A DNA stretch of 64,000 bases from Variovorax boronicumulans (GTDB taxonomy: Bacteria; Pseudomonadota; Gammaproteobacteria; Burkholderiales; Burkholderiaceae_C): positions 1 through 64,000 of the forward strand of contig NZ_VEDO01000027.1 in NCBI RefSeq assembly GCF_007677875.1. Direction: 5' to 3'. The notes beneath the pieces were generated by a model. It saw only the letters and a program-made list of their open reading frames with translations, made no database searches and was not told the origin of the DNA. The position numbers and the translations under genes are program-made. Below, in pieces: positions 56,481 through 64,000 of this stretch; position 1 is the first letter of the stretch, and the number at the start of each line of letters is the position of its first letter.

Positions 56481-57265
56481 AAACGAACACCACCCCGCCA
56501 ATGGGCACCTGCACGCTGGTCGGCGCAGGTCCCGGCGACCCAGAACTGCTCACACTCAAGGCGGTCAAGGCCATCCAGGCCGCGACCGTGCTGCTGGTCG
56601 ACGACCTGGTCAACCCGGAGGTGCTGACCTGGGCCAAGCCGGACGCCCGCATCGTCCACGTCGGCAAGCGCGGCGGCTGCAAAAGCACGCCGCAGGCATT
56701 CATCGAAAAGCTCATGGTCACCGCCGTGCGCGCAGGTGAGCACGTGGTGCGGCTCAAGGGGGGCGACCCCTTCATCTTCGGCCGCGGCGGCGAGGAAGTG
56801 GAGCATCTCAGAGCGGCTGGCATTGCCTGCACCGTCGTGAACGGCATCACCTCTGCGCTGGCGGCGGCCACCGCGTTGGGCGTTCCCTTGACCCACCGCG
56901 AGCACGCCCGTGGCGTGGTCTTTCTGACAGGGCACGCCAAGCCTGGCGCCGAAGAAACAGATTGGGAACAGGCCGCCGCCAGTGCGCAGGCCCTCAAGCT
57001 CACCCTGGTGATCTACATGGGCGTGCGGGAGGCAGATCGCTTACAGGCTGGCCTCCTTGCGGGCCTTCCGGCTGCCACGCCGGTGGCGATCGTCCAGGAC
57101 GCCAGCCGTGCGACGCAAACCTTTTGTGTGGGCCGACTGGACCACCTCACGGCGTTGATCAAGGCAAAAAAAATCGCCAGTCCGGCGATCATTGTGGTGG
57201 GCGACGTCGTCCATGGTGTCGCCCAACTTGCGGCACAGGGGCCGCACTACCGCGTGGCCTCGTGA
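56477..57265 (+). CDS. cobA: Uroporphyrinogen-III C-methyltransferase
   Basis: 262 residues, SUMT type. It makes precorrin-2 for siroheme, the cofactor of nitrite reductase. Signatures: TLVGAGPGDPELLTLKAVKA, VVRLKGGDPFIFGRGGEEVE, GITSALAAATALGVPLTHRE, and VIYMGVREAD. No CysG dehydrogenase/chelatase domain, so other enzymes finish siroheme. ATG 56477 overlaps ybiB (ATGA). Its place at the end of the nas operon implies coordinated cofactor supply. Confidence 0.93.
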   Translation: MKTNTTPPMGTCTLVGAGPGDPELLTLKAVKAIQAATVLLVDDLVNPEVLTWAKPDARIVHVGKRGGCKSTPQAFIEKLMVTAVRAGEHVVRLKGGDPFIFGRGGEEVEHLRAAGIACTVVNGITSALAAATALGVPLTHREHARGVVFLTGHAKPGAEETDWEQAAASAQALKLTLVIYMGVREADRLQAGLLAGLPAATPVAIVQDASRATQTFCVGRLDHLTALIKAKKIASPAIIVVGDVVHGVAQLAAQGPHYRVAS

Positions 57266-57290
57266 CCGAGTCCGCTGCTGGTTCGGAGGC

Positions 57291-57812
57291 CTAGAAACCC
57301 GCCAGCAGCTGCAGCAGGTTGTCGGCCTTGCCGTAAGGCATCGTCATACCGCTGGAGCGGATGTAGTCACGCCGATCGAACACCGCGATGAACATGCCGC
57401 GCACATCCGTCGTGTTCACGTAGTAGGACGGATCGGCCAAAGCATTGAGATAAGCAACCGCTGCCCGCTGCGCGAGCAGCTTTGAACCTGAAATTGCCAG
57501 GGGACCATCGTAGCCACTGAGAATGTCCTTCAGTAGCACGTTGTTCCAACGTTGGTCGTTCCCGAAGTATTGCTTGAACTTGATCGAACTGGATTCGTAC
57601 TTCTGGACGTAAGTCGCAAGGGGTGTTCCAGCGCAGCTCGGTTGGTCATTGCCGTTCGGCGACATGTTGCCGGACACCTGACCAGACACAGTGCACAGAT
57701 ACGTGTTGCCGAGCGCGTTCTTGGACAGAAGGGATGACAAAACGACGGGGGCGACAGCCGCCCCTTTCGCAAGTCGACGGCGGCTCACATCTCCAAGTTT
57801 TTGCGTGTTCAT
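57291..57812 (-). CDS. Exported protein with Tat-like leader, candidate HPr-rel-A substrate
   Basis: 173 residues, family not recognised. The leader is SRRRLAKGAAVAPVVLSSLL (residues 10-29), a twin-arginine pattern with a hydrophobic core, then ALGNTYLC. The mature part is Ser/Asn/Gly/Tyr rich with two Cys (40 and 60) and ends LLQLLAGF. The gene is visibly lower in GC than its neighbours and lies downstream of the PqqD-like/kinase/nucleotidyltransferase cassette, after a 120-base AT-rich gap. Short exported proteins with this RRRL.KG leader recur next to such cassettes as I recall, so it may be the modified target; that is inference. Confidence 0.6.
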   Translation of the reverse strand: MNTQKLGDVSRRRLAKGAAVAPVVLSSLLSKNALGNTYLCTVSGQVSGNMSPNGNDQPSCAGTPLATYVQKYESSSIKFKQYFGNDQRWNNVLLKDILSGYDGPLAISGSKLLAQRAAVAYLNALADPSYYVNTTDVRGMFIAVFDRRDYIRSSGMTMPYGKADNLLQLLAGF

Positions 57813-57932
57813 TGAAAACTTTCAAGCATTTGACGTTACACAGCAAACTTCGCGCCAGAAAAAAACCTGTTTAAAATCAAACAACTGCAGGCGCCAATTG
57901 CACCAACTGTCAAGATTTGTAAGAAAAATCGA
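57813..57932 (-). promoter_or_regulatory. AT-rich gap with possible promoter for the candidate substrate gene
   Basis: On the minus strand a perfect TTGACA (57908-57913 on the plus numbering) fits a -35 element; no strong -10 stands at 16-18 bases, though TTTAAA lies a little further. The stretch is much more AT-rich than average for the window. A separate promoter from the upstream cassette is therefore possible. Confidence 0.3.
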
Positions 57933-59003
57933 CTACCGTTCAGAGTTGTCTGCAAACGCTTTGTATACCAGGTGGGGAACCAGGCGGTGCCACGGCATGC
58001 GGAGCCAGTGGCCACGGACGTACAGCATGGTTCTGACGGCGCCGTCGCTTCGTGAACTGGTGCTGCTGTGCGCCCCTGCGAATGCAGCCAGGAACAAACG
58101 ATCCATCCAGGCGGAGCCATGCAGTCCGGCTCGGGCCAGATGGTGCCGCAGGTCGGCGGCTAGCGGCGTGCGAAACACCACATCCAGGTACTTTGCTGCA
58201 TAAAGCAGAGGCCGCTGCAGGTTCAACTCCAATGCGCGCTGCACCAAGCGGCTCCCGTCCGGGTCTTCGGCCGCGTAAGCCCGCATCAGGAGATCCAGGT
58301 CGCTCAGATCCCGGAGCCCTCCCGTACTCCACTCCCCCTCGTGGAACAGGTGCGTCGCCGAATGCAGGATGCGGTCCTGCGGTGCCGGAACGAACACGTG
58401 CGTGAATTGGGGAAGCCGCACCGCAGACGCCAGGATCAGATCCGGGCGAGTTTGGATGCGAGCGGTCTGAGGCAGGAGGTTGTGGTGCACATCGAGGCCG
58501 GTGCGCCGGCGCAAGTGGACCATCGGCGGCAGTTCATGCATCCACCTGCGGTAGTACATGTTGTCGTAGCGGCTCACGCCCTCGATCATCCAACCGCCCA
58601 TGAACAATGCATGCTCGACATCGCCGAGCCGCTCGCGCGGGACCAGAATGTCGATGTCGGCAAACATGCGGCCGGAGGCACTCGGTGCGTCGGCCATGAC
58701 ATAGGCGGCACCTTTCAACAGGACGGTACGAACGTCCAGTCCTTCCAGTGCTTGCGCAATCTGCCGGACTTCCCAGCGAACTGCGTTCTGCTGGCGCGCC
58801 ACAATGCTGCGCAGTGCGGAAAAATGCGGCCGGACGCATGGCGGCACGTCCACCCCCGCCGCCTCGGCCAGCACCCCCAGGCGCCCGAGCAGGCCCGTGG
58901 CCCTGGCCTGACGGAGACCCATGTCCCAGTCCGCGTCCGAAAACCGGGCCATCTGCGCCGGAGCGCGCAAGGCAACGATGAGCGGGGATTCCAGCAGCTT
59001 CAT
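57933..59003 (-). CDS. Nucleotidyltransferase-family protein (NTP_transf_5 type)
   Basis: 356 residues. The pol-beta-like catalytic region reads TVLLKGAAYV (94-103) and GRMFADIDILVPRERLGDVE with the metal Asp pair at 116 and 118. Proteins of this family accompany HprK-related kinases and PqqD-like proteins in HPr-rel-A cassettes and in some lasso-peptide clusters. ATG 59003 overlaps the kinase stop (ATGA). The C-terminal half is helical and Arg/His/Leu rich with no clear domain. Nucleotide substrate and acceptor unknown. Confidence 0.8.
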   Translation of the reverse strand: MKLLESPLIVALRAPAQMARFSDADWDMGLRQARATGLLGRLGVLAEAAGVDVPPCVRPHFSALRSIVARQQNAVRWEVRQIAQALEGLDVRTVLLKGAAYVMADAPSASGRMFADIDILVPRERLGDVEHALFMGGWMIEGVSRYDNMYYRRWMHELPPMVHLRRRTGLDVHHNLLPQTARIQTRPDLILASAVRLPQFTHVFVPAPQDRILHSATHLFHEGEWSTGGLRDLSDLDLLMRAYAAEDPDGSRLVQRALELNLQRPLLYAAKYLDVVFRTPLAADLRHHLARAGLHGSAWMDRLFLAAFAGAHSSTSSRSDGAVRTMLYVRGHWLRMPWHRLVPHLVYKAFADNSER

Positions 59004-59899
59004 CGCGTGAGCGCGTCGAAGACCGCCAGCGCCTCGGGCAGCTGCGTGTAAGTGAAGTCGTAGCACGCACAGGCATCGATCAGTGCCGCCGCGAGATCGA
59101 AGCCCACACTGCCCAGCACCGGGTAATTGAATGCATGGTTGGTCAAATGCATGAAGGCGTCCGCCTTGCGACGGGTGGTCAAGGCGGCCTTCACATCCGG
59201 CTGCCATCGGGGAAAGATGACGAAGGTGGCCGCGGCGCGTTGGTGCGCCATGGCGACACTGGGAGACGGCGGCTTAAGATGCGCGACGGTGCCCTTGTGG
59301 GTGTCGTAGGCCACCTCGCCCAGCACTGCGTCCCCAGAGAAACGGCGCACGATGTCGATCGACGCGTTCTTGAGATTGACGGGTCGCGCCAGCGGCACCA
59401 GCAGCCCGTCGTCGCGGTCGATGATGGCCATTTCATCCGACAACAGGCGGTAACCACTGAGCGCAAGCGCCGCAGTTAGCGTGCTCTTGCCGGCCCCCGG
59501 GCTGCCGGGCAGGATCAAGGCCTTCCCGTTGCGCTCCAACACGGCTGCATGCAGCAGAAGATAGTGGTGTGCATGGCCGGCGATGCACCAATTGAGGCCC
59601 CACTCCAGCAACGCGTAGGCGTGATCTGCGGGCAATGGCTTGAATGGCTGCACGCCGTCGAAGTCGAAACTGACCTGAGGGCGAAAGTGCGCACGCAGAC
59701 CCTGGACACGGTCCACCCGCACCGTGTAGTCGCAAAAGCCGCCATCACAAACTTCAAAGTCGCCATACAGCCTGCGCAGGCCTTGGAACACCGGCTCGGT
59801 GTGCGACGTGATGCGGAATTTGAAGGGGCCTGTAGCCAGCGCAAGCCCGGTGTGCAGCGCTTCGCGCAATTGCGCGTCGGCAAGCTCGGACAACTTCAT
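59000..59899 (-). CDS. HprK-related kinase A
   Basis: 299 residues. A HPr-kinase-like P-loop domain occupies the C-terminal two-thirds: Walker A GSPGAGKST at 132-140, LLSDEMAIID for the second acidic motif, and VNLKNASIDIVRRF. The first 120 residues form a poorly characterised N-domain. This is the HprK-related kinase A family that names the HPr-rel-A system; in lasso-peptide clusters related kinases phosphorylate a peptide, and here a protein or peptide substrate is likely but unproven. It is coupled by ATGA overlaps to the PqqD-like gene before it and the nucleotidyltransferase gene after it. Confidence 0.85.
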   Translation of the reverse strand: MKLSELADAQLREALHTGLALATGPFKFRITSHTEPVFQGLRRLYGDFEVCDGGFCDYTVRVDRVQGLRAHFRPQVSFDFDGVQPFKPLPADHAYALLEWGLNWCIAGHAHHYLLLHAAVLERNGKALILPGSPGAGKSTLTAALALSGYRLLSDEMAIIDRDDGLLVPLARPVNLKNASIDIVRRFSGDAVLGEVAYDTHKGTVAHLKPPSPSVAMAHQRAAATFVIFPRWQPDVKAALTTRRKADAFMHLTNHAFNYPVLGSVGFDLAAALIDACACYDFTYTQLPEALAVFDALTR

Positions 59900-60168
59900 G
59901 CGTCGCGCACCACGATGCCCAGCCTGCGCAGTTCTTCTAGCGCTGCCTGCACATCATCCGGATGCAGGTCGATTCTTGCCGACAACGCTTGGGCGTCGCC
60001 CGGCCGCTGCGCCAGGGCTTGCAGCAGTTGGGCCACCGCCTGAGGCACGCGATGGGTATCGCCCGCTGCACCGTGAAAGACCACGCACTCGTTATCCCAT
60101 TGGCGAAACCGAAGACGAGATTCAGCGGCCAAGTGCCAACACGGGCCGGCCTCGGGGGTGGGGGTCAT
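59896..60168 (-). CDS. PqqD-like protein of the HPr-rel-A system
   Basis: 90 residues of the PqqD/RRE wing-helix type: RLRFRQWDNECVVFHGAAGD, THRVPQAVAQLLQALAQRPG and a C-terminal helix ending ALEELRRLGIVVRDA. PqqD-like domains bind leader peptides and deliver them to modifying enzymes. First gene of the coupled run (PqqD-like, kinase, nucleotidyltransferase). ATG 60168 is preferred; a GTG at 60177 would add three residues. Only 30 bases separate it from the divergent flavoprotein gene. Confidence 0.8.
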   Translation of the reverse strand: MTPTPEAGPCWHLAAESRLRFRQWDNECVVFHGAAGDTHRVPQAVAQLLQALAQRPGDAQALSARIDLHPDDVQAALEELRRLGIVVRDA

Positions 60169-60198
60169 GGTCGTCACGGCCGGGTAGCATAACTGCGA

Positions 60199-61410
60199 AT
60201 GACCTTACCTTCCTTCGATGCCATCATCATCGGCGCTGGCGCTGCCGGGCTGTTCTGCGCAGGCATAGCAGGTCAACGCGGCCTGCGGGTGCTGGTCCTG
60301 GACCACAGCGCCAAAGTTGCGGAGAAGATCCGCATCTCGGGCGGCGGCCGGGCCAACTTCACAAACCTGGACGTTGGCCCGCGCAACTTTCTGTCCGAGA
60401 ACCCCCACTTCTGCCGCGGCGCGCTGGCGCGCTTCACGCCGAAGCAGTTCGTCGCGCTGCTGCAGCACGACGGCATCGGCTTTCACGAGAAGCACCGTGG
60501 CCAGCTGTTTTGCGACCGCTCGGCCGAGGACCTGATCGAGCTGCTGTTGCGTGAATGCGCGGCCGGCCAGGTCACGCGCTGGCAGCCCTGCGCGGTGCAT
60601 GAGGTGCGTACCAGCGGTGACGCGTCCGCGCGCTACCTGCTGGCAACCGACCGCGGCGAGGTGCAGGCCCACTCCGTGGTAGTCGCGACCGGCGGCCTGT
60701 CGATTCCCAAGATCGGGGCCAGCGACTATGGGTACAGGATCGCGCGACAGTTCGGCCTGCGCTTGGTCGAACAGCGGCCGGCGCTGGTGCCGCTGACCTT
60801 CGACGAGCAGGCTTGGCAGCCCTTTGCGCAACTGTCCGGACTGTCCCTGCCGGTGGACATCGTGACTGGCGAGAAGAAGGCTCGTACCGGCTTTTCTGAA
60901 GACCTTCTGTTCACGCACCGCGGCCTCAGCGGGCCCGCCGTGCTGCAAATCTCCAGCTACTGGAAGCCCGCAACGCCGATCGGCATCGACCTGTCGCCCC
61001 AGGTCGCACTGCTTCCTGCCTTGCAGGACGCCAAGCTCAGCACGCGCCGCCTGCTCGCGAACGTGCTGGCCGAGCACCTGCCCGCGCGCCTGGCCGCCGC
61101 ATGGACCGGCGCCGATCCGGGGTGGCAGAGACCAGTCAACGAGACGGCCGACAAGGCGCTCAACGCTCTGGCCACCAGCCTGCACTCCTGGCAACTGACC
61201 CCCACCGGCACCGAGGGCTACCGCAAGGCCGAGGTCACGGCCGGCGGCGTGGACACGCGCGACCTGTCTTCGCAGACCATGGAGTCGCGCCAACCCGGGC
61301 TGTACTTCATCGGAGAGGTGGTCGATGTGACCGGGTGGCTCGGCGGCTACAACTTCCAATGGGCCTGGTCCAGTGCCTACAGTTGCGCGCAAGCCCTTGC
61401 GGCCTCGTGA
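60199..61410 (+). CDS. BaiN/HI0933-family FAD-dependent oxidoreductase
   Basis: 403 residues. FAD site AIIIGAGAAGLFCAGIAGQR, then KVAEKIRISGGGRANFTNLD, and the C-terminal signature YRKAEVTAGGVDTRDLSSQT with FIGEVVDVTGWLGGYNFQWA. Members of this family include BaiN, which reduces a bile-acid intermediate, and YhiN; physiological role here is unknown. Near-divergent from the PqqD-like gene. The rpsU promoter overlaps its 3' end. Confidence 0.9.
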   Translation: MTLPSFDAIIIGAGAAGLFCAGIAGQRGLRVLVLDHSAKVAEKIRISGGGRANFTNLDVGPRNFLSENPHFCRGALARFTPKQFVALLQHDGIGFHEKHRGQLFCDRSAEDLIELLLRECAAGQVTRWQPCAVHEVRTSGDASARYLLATDRGEVQAHSVVVATGGLSIPKIGASDYGYRIARQFGLRLVEQRPALVPLTFDEQAWQPFAQLSGLSLPVDIVTGEKKARTGFSEDLLFTHRGLSGPAVLQISSYWKPATPIGIDLSPQVALLPALQDAKLSTRRLLANVLAEHLPARLAAAWTGADPGWQRPVNETADKALNALATSLHSWQLTPTGTEGYRKAEVTAGGVDTRDLSSQTMESRQPGLYFIGEVVDVTGWLGGYNFQWAWSSAYSCAQALAAS

Positions 61411-61423
61411 ATCAGGCTATAAT
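61397..61423 (+). promoter_or_regulatory. rpsU promoter
   Basis: A perfect TATAAT (61418-61423) stands 15-16 bases after TTGCGG (61397-61402), inside the end of the flavoprotein gene. The transcript would have a 100-base leader before rpsU. Confidence 0.6.
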
Positions 61424-61528
61424 GCCCGGCTAACTCCGGCCTACCCTCAGCGGGCCAATACGCTTTTGAGTTGAGGAAACCCCGGCCACGGCTTCCGATC
61501 TTGCCCGGCCATTCAGCCAACGAGATAC

Positions 61529-61741
61529 ATGACCACCATCCGCGTTAAAGAAAACGAGCCGTTCGACGTGGCCCTGCGCCGCTTCAAGCGCACCATCGAA
61601 AAACTGGGCCTGCTGACCGATCTGCGCGCCCGCGAGTTCTACGAGAAGCCGACGGCCGAACGCAAGCGCAAGAAGGCAGCCGCCGTGAAGCGCCACTACA
61701 AGCGCGTGCGCAGCATGCAGCTGCCCAAGAAGCTGTACTGA
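61529..61741 (+). CDS. rpsU: 30S ribosomal protein S21
   Basis: 70 residues, full-length bS21: [20 protein letters not shown] and [20 protein letters not shown], with the basic tail. It binds the 30S platform and helps initiation. A 105-base leader after the TATAAT contains GC-rich repeats (CCGGCC) that could fold; S21 autoregulation is known for leaders in other bacteria but not shown here. Followed by a terminator and yqeY. Confidence 0.97.
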
Positions 61742-61770
61742 TCCAGCACCCGACCGGCTACCGGTTGAAG

Positions 61771-61803
61771 GCCCGCCCTGGTGCATCCAGCGCGGGCTTT
61801 TTT
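61771..61803 (+). terminator. Intrinsic terminator after rpsU
   Basis: GCCCGC (61771-61776) pairs with GCGGGC (61792-61797), with an inner CTGG-TGCAT-CCAG hairpin, followed by TTTTTT to 61803. It ends 22 bases before the yqeY start, so readthrough would supply yqeY. Confidence 0.85.
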
Positions 61804-61824
61804 CATTCACAGGAGCATCGCACC

Positions 61825-62283
61825 ATGGATACCACCACGACCCTCAAGGACCGCATCACCCAGGACATGAAGGAAGCCATGCGCGCCAAGGACGCCGAGC
61901 GCTTGGCCACCATTCGGTTGCTGCTGGCCGCCATGAAGCAAAAGGAAGTGGACGAGCGCGTGGCGCTGGACGATGCGGCCGTGGTGGCCATCGTCGACAA
62001 GCTGATCAAGCAGCGCAAGGACTCCATCACCGCCTTCCAGCAGGCCGGCCGCGAAGACCTCGCTGACAAGGAAGCCGCCGAACAGCGCGTGCTGCAGGCC
62101 TATCTGCCCGAGCGCATGGACGCCGAAGCCGTGCTGACCGCCGTGCGCGCGCTGGTGGCCAAGCTGGACGCCAAGGGCCCGGGAGACGTGGGTCGCGTGA
62201 TGGCTGCGGCCAAGGCCGAACTGGCTGGCAAGGCCGAGATGTCCCAGGTCTCTGCGGCGGTCAAGCAGGCCCTTGCCGGCTGA
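61825..62283 (+). CDS. yqeY: GatB/YqeY domain-containing protein
   Basis: 152 residues of the free-standing YqeY fold: LKDRITQDMKEAMRAKDAER, LATIRLLLAAMKQKEVDERV, and the late GPGDVGRVMAAAKAELAGKA. It resembles the tRNA-binding tail of GatB and may act on tRNA or translation. The order rpsU-yqeY is widely conserved in proteobacteria, usually followed by dnaG. Start ATG 61825 with AGGAG upstream. Confidence 0.94.
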   Translation: MDTTTTLKDRITQDMKEAMRAKDAERLATIRLLLAAMKQKEVDERVALDDAAVVAIVDKLIKQRKDSITAFQQAGREDLADKEAAEQRVLQAYLPERMDAEAVLTAVRALVAKLDAKGPGDVGRVMAAAKAELAGKAEMSQVSAAVKQALAG

Positions 62284-62368
62284 ACTTTCGAAGGTTTACA
62301 GGTCTTTGCACAGCGCAGGCGAACCAAAACGCGCCCTCGCGCGTTCTAAGCTGGAAAGGAGGCCCGCC

Positions 62369-63967
62369 ATGGCCGCAAGGATCTGGAAAATGTGGGCAGT
62401 CGCACTGGCGTTGTCGACCGCCGTCAGCCTGCCGGTCGGCGCCCAGCAGGACCCGCCCGGCCGCGCCGCCCGCCTGACGCAGTCGGACAGCGGCGTGCAA
62501 TGGTCCGGACCCGATGGGAGCTGGCGACCTGGCGATCCGAACTGGCCGTTCACGGCGGGCGACAGCATCCGTGTCGCAGCAGGCAGCCGTGCGGAGTTGC
62601 ACGCCGGTGCGCATGCCTTGCGTTTGCAAGGCCCGGCCGAGCTGTCCATCGACTCCCTCGACGAGAACGACCTGCGCCTGACGCTACGGCAGGGCGACCT
62701 CAACCTGCGCGCCCGCGACATGGCGCCCGACGAGCGCATCGAGGTCAACACCCAGAACCTCGCCCTGGTGGTCGATCGGCCTGGCGAGTTCCGGGTGGAT
62801 GTCGAGCCTGGCAGCACCCGTGTGCTGGCGCGCACGGGCACGGCCACGCTCTACGGCGAGAACGGGCAATCCGCGACGCTTGCGCCTGCCCAGCAGGCCC
62901 GTTACGTCGGCCGCGACCTCAGCGCCGTGGCCATCCAAGGGGCTGGAGCACGCGACGCACTGGACCAATGGGCTGCCGACCGCAGCCTCGCCGAGGACCG
63001 CTCGCCCAGTGCCCAATACCTGTCGCGCGAAGTGCTGGGCTACCAAGAGCTCGATGCCAACGGCGAATGGGCCACGACGGCCGATTACGGCACGGTGTGG
63101 TACCCGCGCACGACCATCGTCGATTGGGCGCCTTACCGGCACGGCCAGTGGCGCTGGGTCGCCCCCTGGGGCTGGACCTGGTTCGACGATGCACGCTGGG
63201 GTTTCGCCCCGTTCCACTATGGGCGCTGGGTGCAGATCGGCCCACGCTGGGCCTGGGTGCCCGGGCCGCGCGGACCCAGGCCGTACTACGCCCCCGCGCT
63301 CGTCGGCTTCGCAGGCACGCCGGCGCCGCGGCCGCCGGGCTTTGGCCACCATCGCACGCCGGGGACCGACTGGTTCCCCCTTGCGCCAGGCCAACCCTGG
63401 CGCCCCGGCTTCGGCACGGGCTCTCGGGATCCGGATCGCGGCAACGCCGGTCTGCCGCTGCGCAACACCCAGCGCGAGCGCCCGCCGGGTTCGGTCATAG
63501 CCACGCCGGCGCCAGGCTTCGCGCCCGGCCGTGCCGGAGACGAACGGCGCGAACGCTGGCAGCGCGACCAGGAATGGCAACAGCAGCAACGCCGCCAGCA
63601 GATGCAGGACCAGGGCCGCACCGAATTCCAGCAGCGCCAGCAGCAGCTCCGCCAAGAGCAACAAGTCCGCCAGGAGCAGCAGCAGCGCATGGACCTGGCC
63701 CGTCAGCAGCAACAGGCTGCGCAGGAGCAGCAGATGCGCCAGATGCAACAGCTGCGTCAGCAGCAGGAGGCGCAGCAACGCCAGATGCAGGAGCCGCAGC
63801 GCCCACAGGGCAATTTCCTGCGCGATCACATGGAGCGGCGCGAACAGCGCGAGATGCGTGAACAGCGCCAGGACCGGCCGCAGCCCCCGCGAGCCGGACC
63901 ACCCCAGGAGTTGCGGCAGCCGTCCGGCGAACGCGAGCGCGGCGGCCGCTTCGGCAACCGCGACTAG
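62369..63967 (+). CDS. DUF6600/FecR-like envelope protein with Gln-rich tail
   Basis: 532 residues. Signal peptide (MAARIWKMWAVALALSTAVS, cleaved after GAQ). A FecR-like beta region with WPFTAGDSIRVAAGSRAELH and GEFRVDVEPGSTRVLARTGT, then a DUF6600 region with repeated W/Y motifs (YGTVWYPRTTIVDWAPYRHG, GWTWFDDARWGFAPFHYGRW). From about residue 390 a long low-complexity Gln/Arg/Glu coiled-coil-like tail (QQQQRRQQMQ) to a basic end. Perfect AAAGGAGG before the ATG at 62369. Probably periplasmic or surface-associated; function unknown. Divergent composition in the tail comes from CAG repeats. Confidence 0.8.
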   Translation: MAARIWKMWAVALALSTAVSLPVGAQQDPPGRAARLTQSDSGVQWSGPDGSWRPGDPNWPFTAGDSIRVAAGSRAELHAGAHALRLQGPAELSIDSLDENDLRLTLRQGDLNLRARDMAPDERIEVNTQNLALVVDRPGEFRVDVEPGSTRVLARTGTATLYGENGQSATLAPAQQARYVGRDLSAVAIQGAGARDALDQWAADRSLAEDRSPSAQYLSREVLGYQELDANGEWATTADYGTVWYPRTTIVDWAPYRHGQWRWVAPWGWTWFDDARWGFAPFHYGRWVQIGPRWAWVPGPRGPRPYYAPALVGFAGTPAPRPPGFGHHRTPGTDWFPLAPGQPWRPGFGTGSRDPDRGNAGLPLRNTQRERPPGSVIATPAPGFAPGRAGDERRERWQRDQEWQQQQRRQQMQDQGRTEFQQRQQQLRQEQQVRQEQQQRMDLARQQQQAAQEQQMRQMQQLRQQQEAQQRQMQEPQRPQGNFLRDHMERREQREMREQRQDRPQPPRAGPPQELRQPSGERERGGRFGNRD

Positions 63968-63971
63968 CTGA

Positions 63972-64000
63972 TCAGCTGCCGGCCACCTTCATGCGCTCGA
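63972..64000 (-). CDS. Possible 3' end of a minus-strand gene (edge)
   Basis: The last bases read, on the minus strand, ERMKVAGS followed by a TGA at 63972-63974. A convergent partner of the DUF6600 gene is plausible. Too short to identify. Confidence 0.25.

Noticed and set aside
63580-63800. Apparent repeat array
   Set aside because: It is the Gln/Arg codon repeat inside the DUF6600-like gene, without equal spacers or conserved units.

Overview
The window is a GC-rich (roughly two-thirds GC by eye), densely coding stretch of a bacterial chromosome. Gene content points to a betaproteobacterium of the Burkholderiales, most likely a Comamonadaceae relative: orphan Bug/TctC-type binding proteins, a TRAP uronate importer, a cysS-alkA-accA run, and a rpsU-yqeY pair. 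I see no phage, insertion sequence, CRISPR array, tRNA or rRNA. Assignments rest on reading the sequence and on family knowledge; no searches were run.

Region 1 (1-14158) handles sugar acids. A minus-strand aldarate operon (Bug protein, kdgD, NTF2-like lipoprotein, gudD running off the left edge) sits beside a FadR/GntR-type regulator. A LacI-type regulator precedes a plus-strand uronate operon: uronate dehydrogenase, SMP-30 lactonase, TRAP transporter dctPQM and a Gfo/Idh/MocA oxidoreductase. Then come pyruvate kinase, an internally deleted enolase remnant and glycerate kinase. Together they give uronate -> aldarolactone -> aldarate -> 5-keto-4-deoxyglucarate -> 2-oxoglutarate semialdehyde, plus a glycerate-to-pyruvate branch. 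Candidate operators for both regulators can be read by eye.

Region 2 (14127-28134) is mixed: a LysR/TPP-enzyme divergent pair, an NRAMP-related transporter with a short upstream frame, an amino-acid ABC transporter, cytochrome b561 with two YceI proteins, an isochorismatase-like hydrolase beside a truncated remnant, a PQQ-type aldose dehydrogenase, an NlpC/P60 protein, and an XRE regulator coupled to an M16 peptidase. Region 3 (28288-33462) is an acyl-CoA operon: Bug protein, CoA-transferase, two acyl-CoA dehydrogenases, enoyl-CoA hydratase. Region 4 (33463-46877) is mostly housekeeping: cysS-alkA-accA-phosphatase-ogt on the minus strand; TPR protein, two cyclophilins, lpxH and mtfA on the plus strand; then LysR, aminotransferase, an orphan ABC binding protein, Hsp20 and tsaD.

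Region 5 (46932-57265) is assimilatory nitrate uptake and reduction: nasR (NIT+ANTAR), nrtABD-type transporter, nasC, nasA, a TrpD2/YbiB gene and cobA. The leader before nrtA shows an NtrC-like dyad, a sigma-54 promoter, two ANTAR-type hexaloop hairpins and an overlapping intrinsic terminator. No siroheme nitrite reductase gene is present.

Region 6 (57291-60168) is the most unusual part: a translationally coupled PqqD-like / HprK-related kinase / nucleotidyltransferase cassette (the HPr-rel-A type of system, whose role is not established to my knowledge), followed by an exported-looking protein of lower GC that is a candidate substrate. The right end holds a BaiN/HI0933 flavoprotein, rpsU, yqeY and a DUF6600-like envelope protein.
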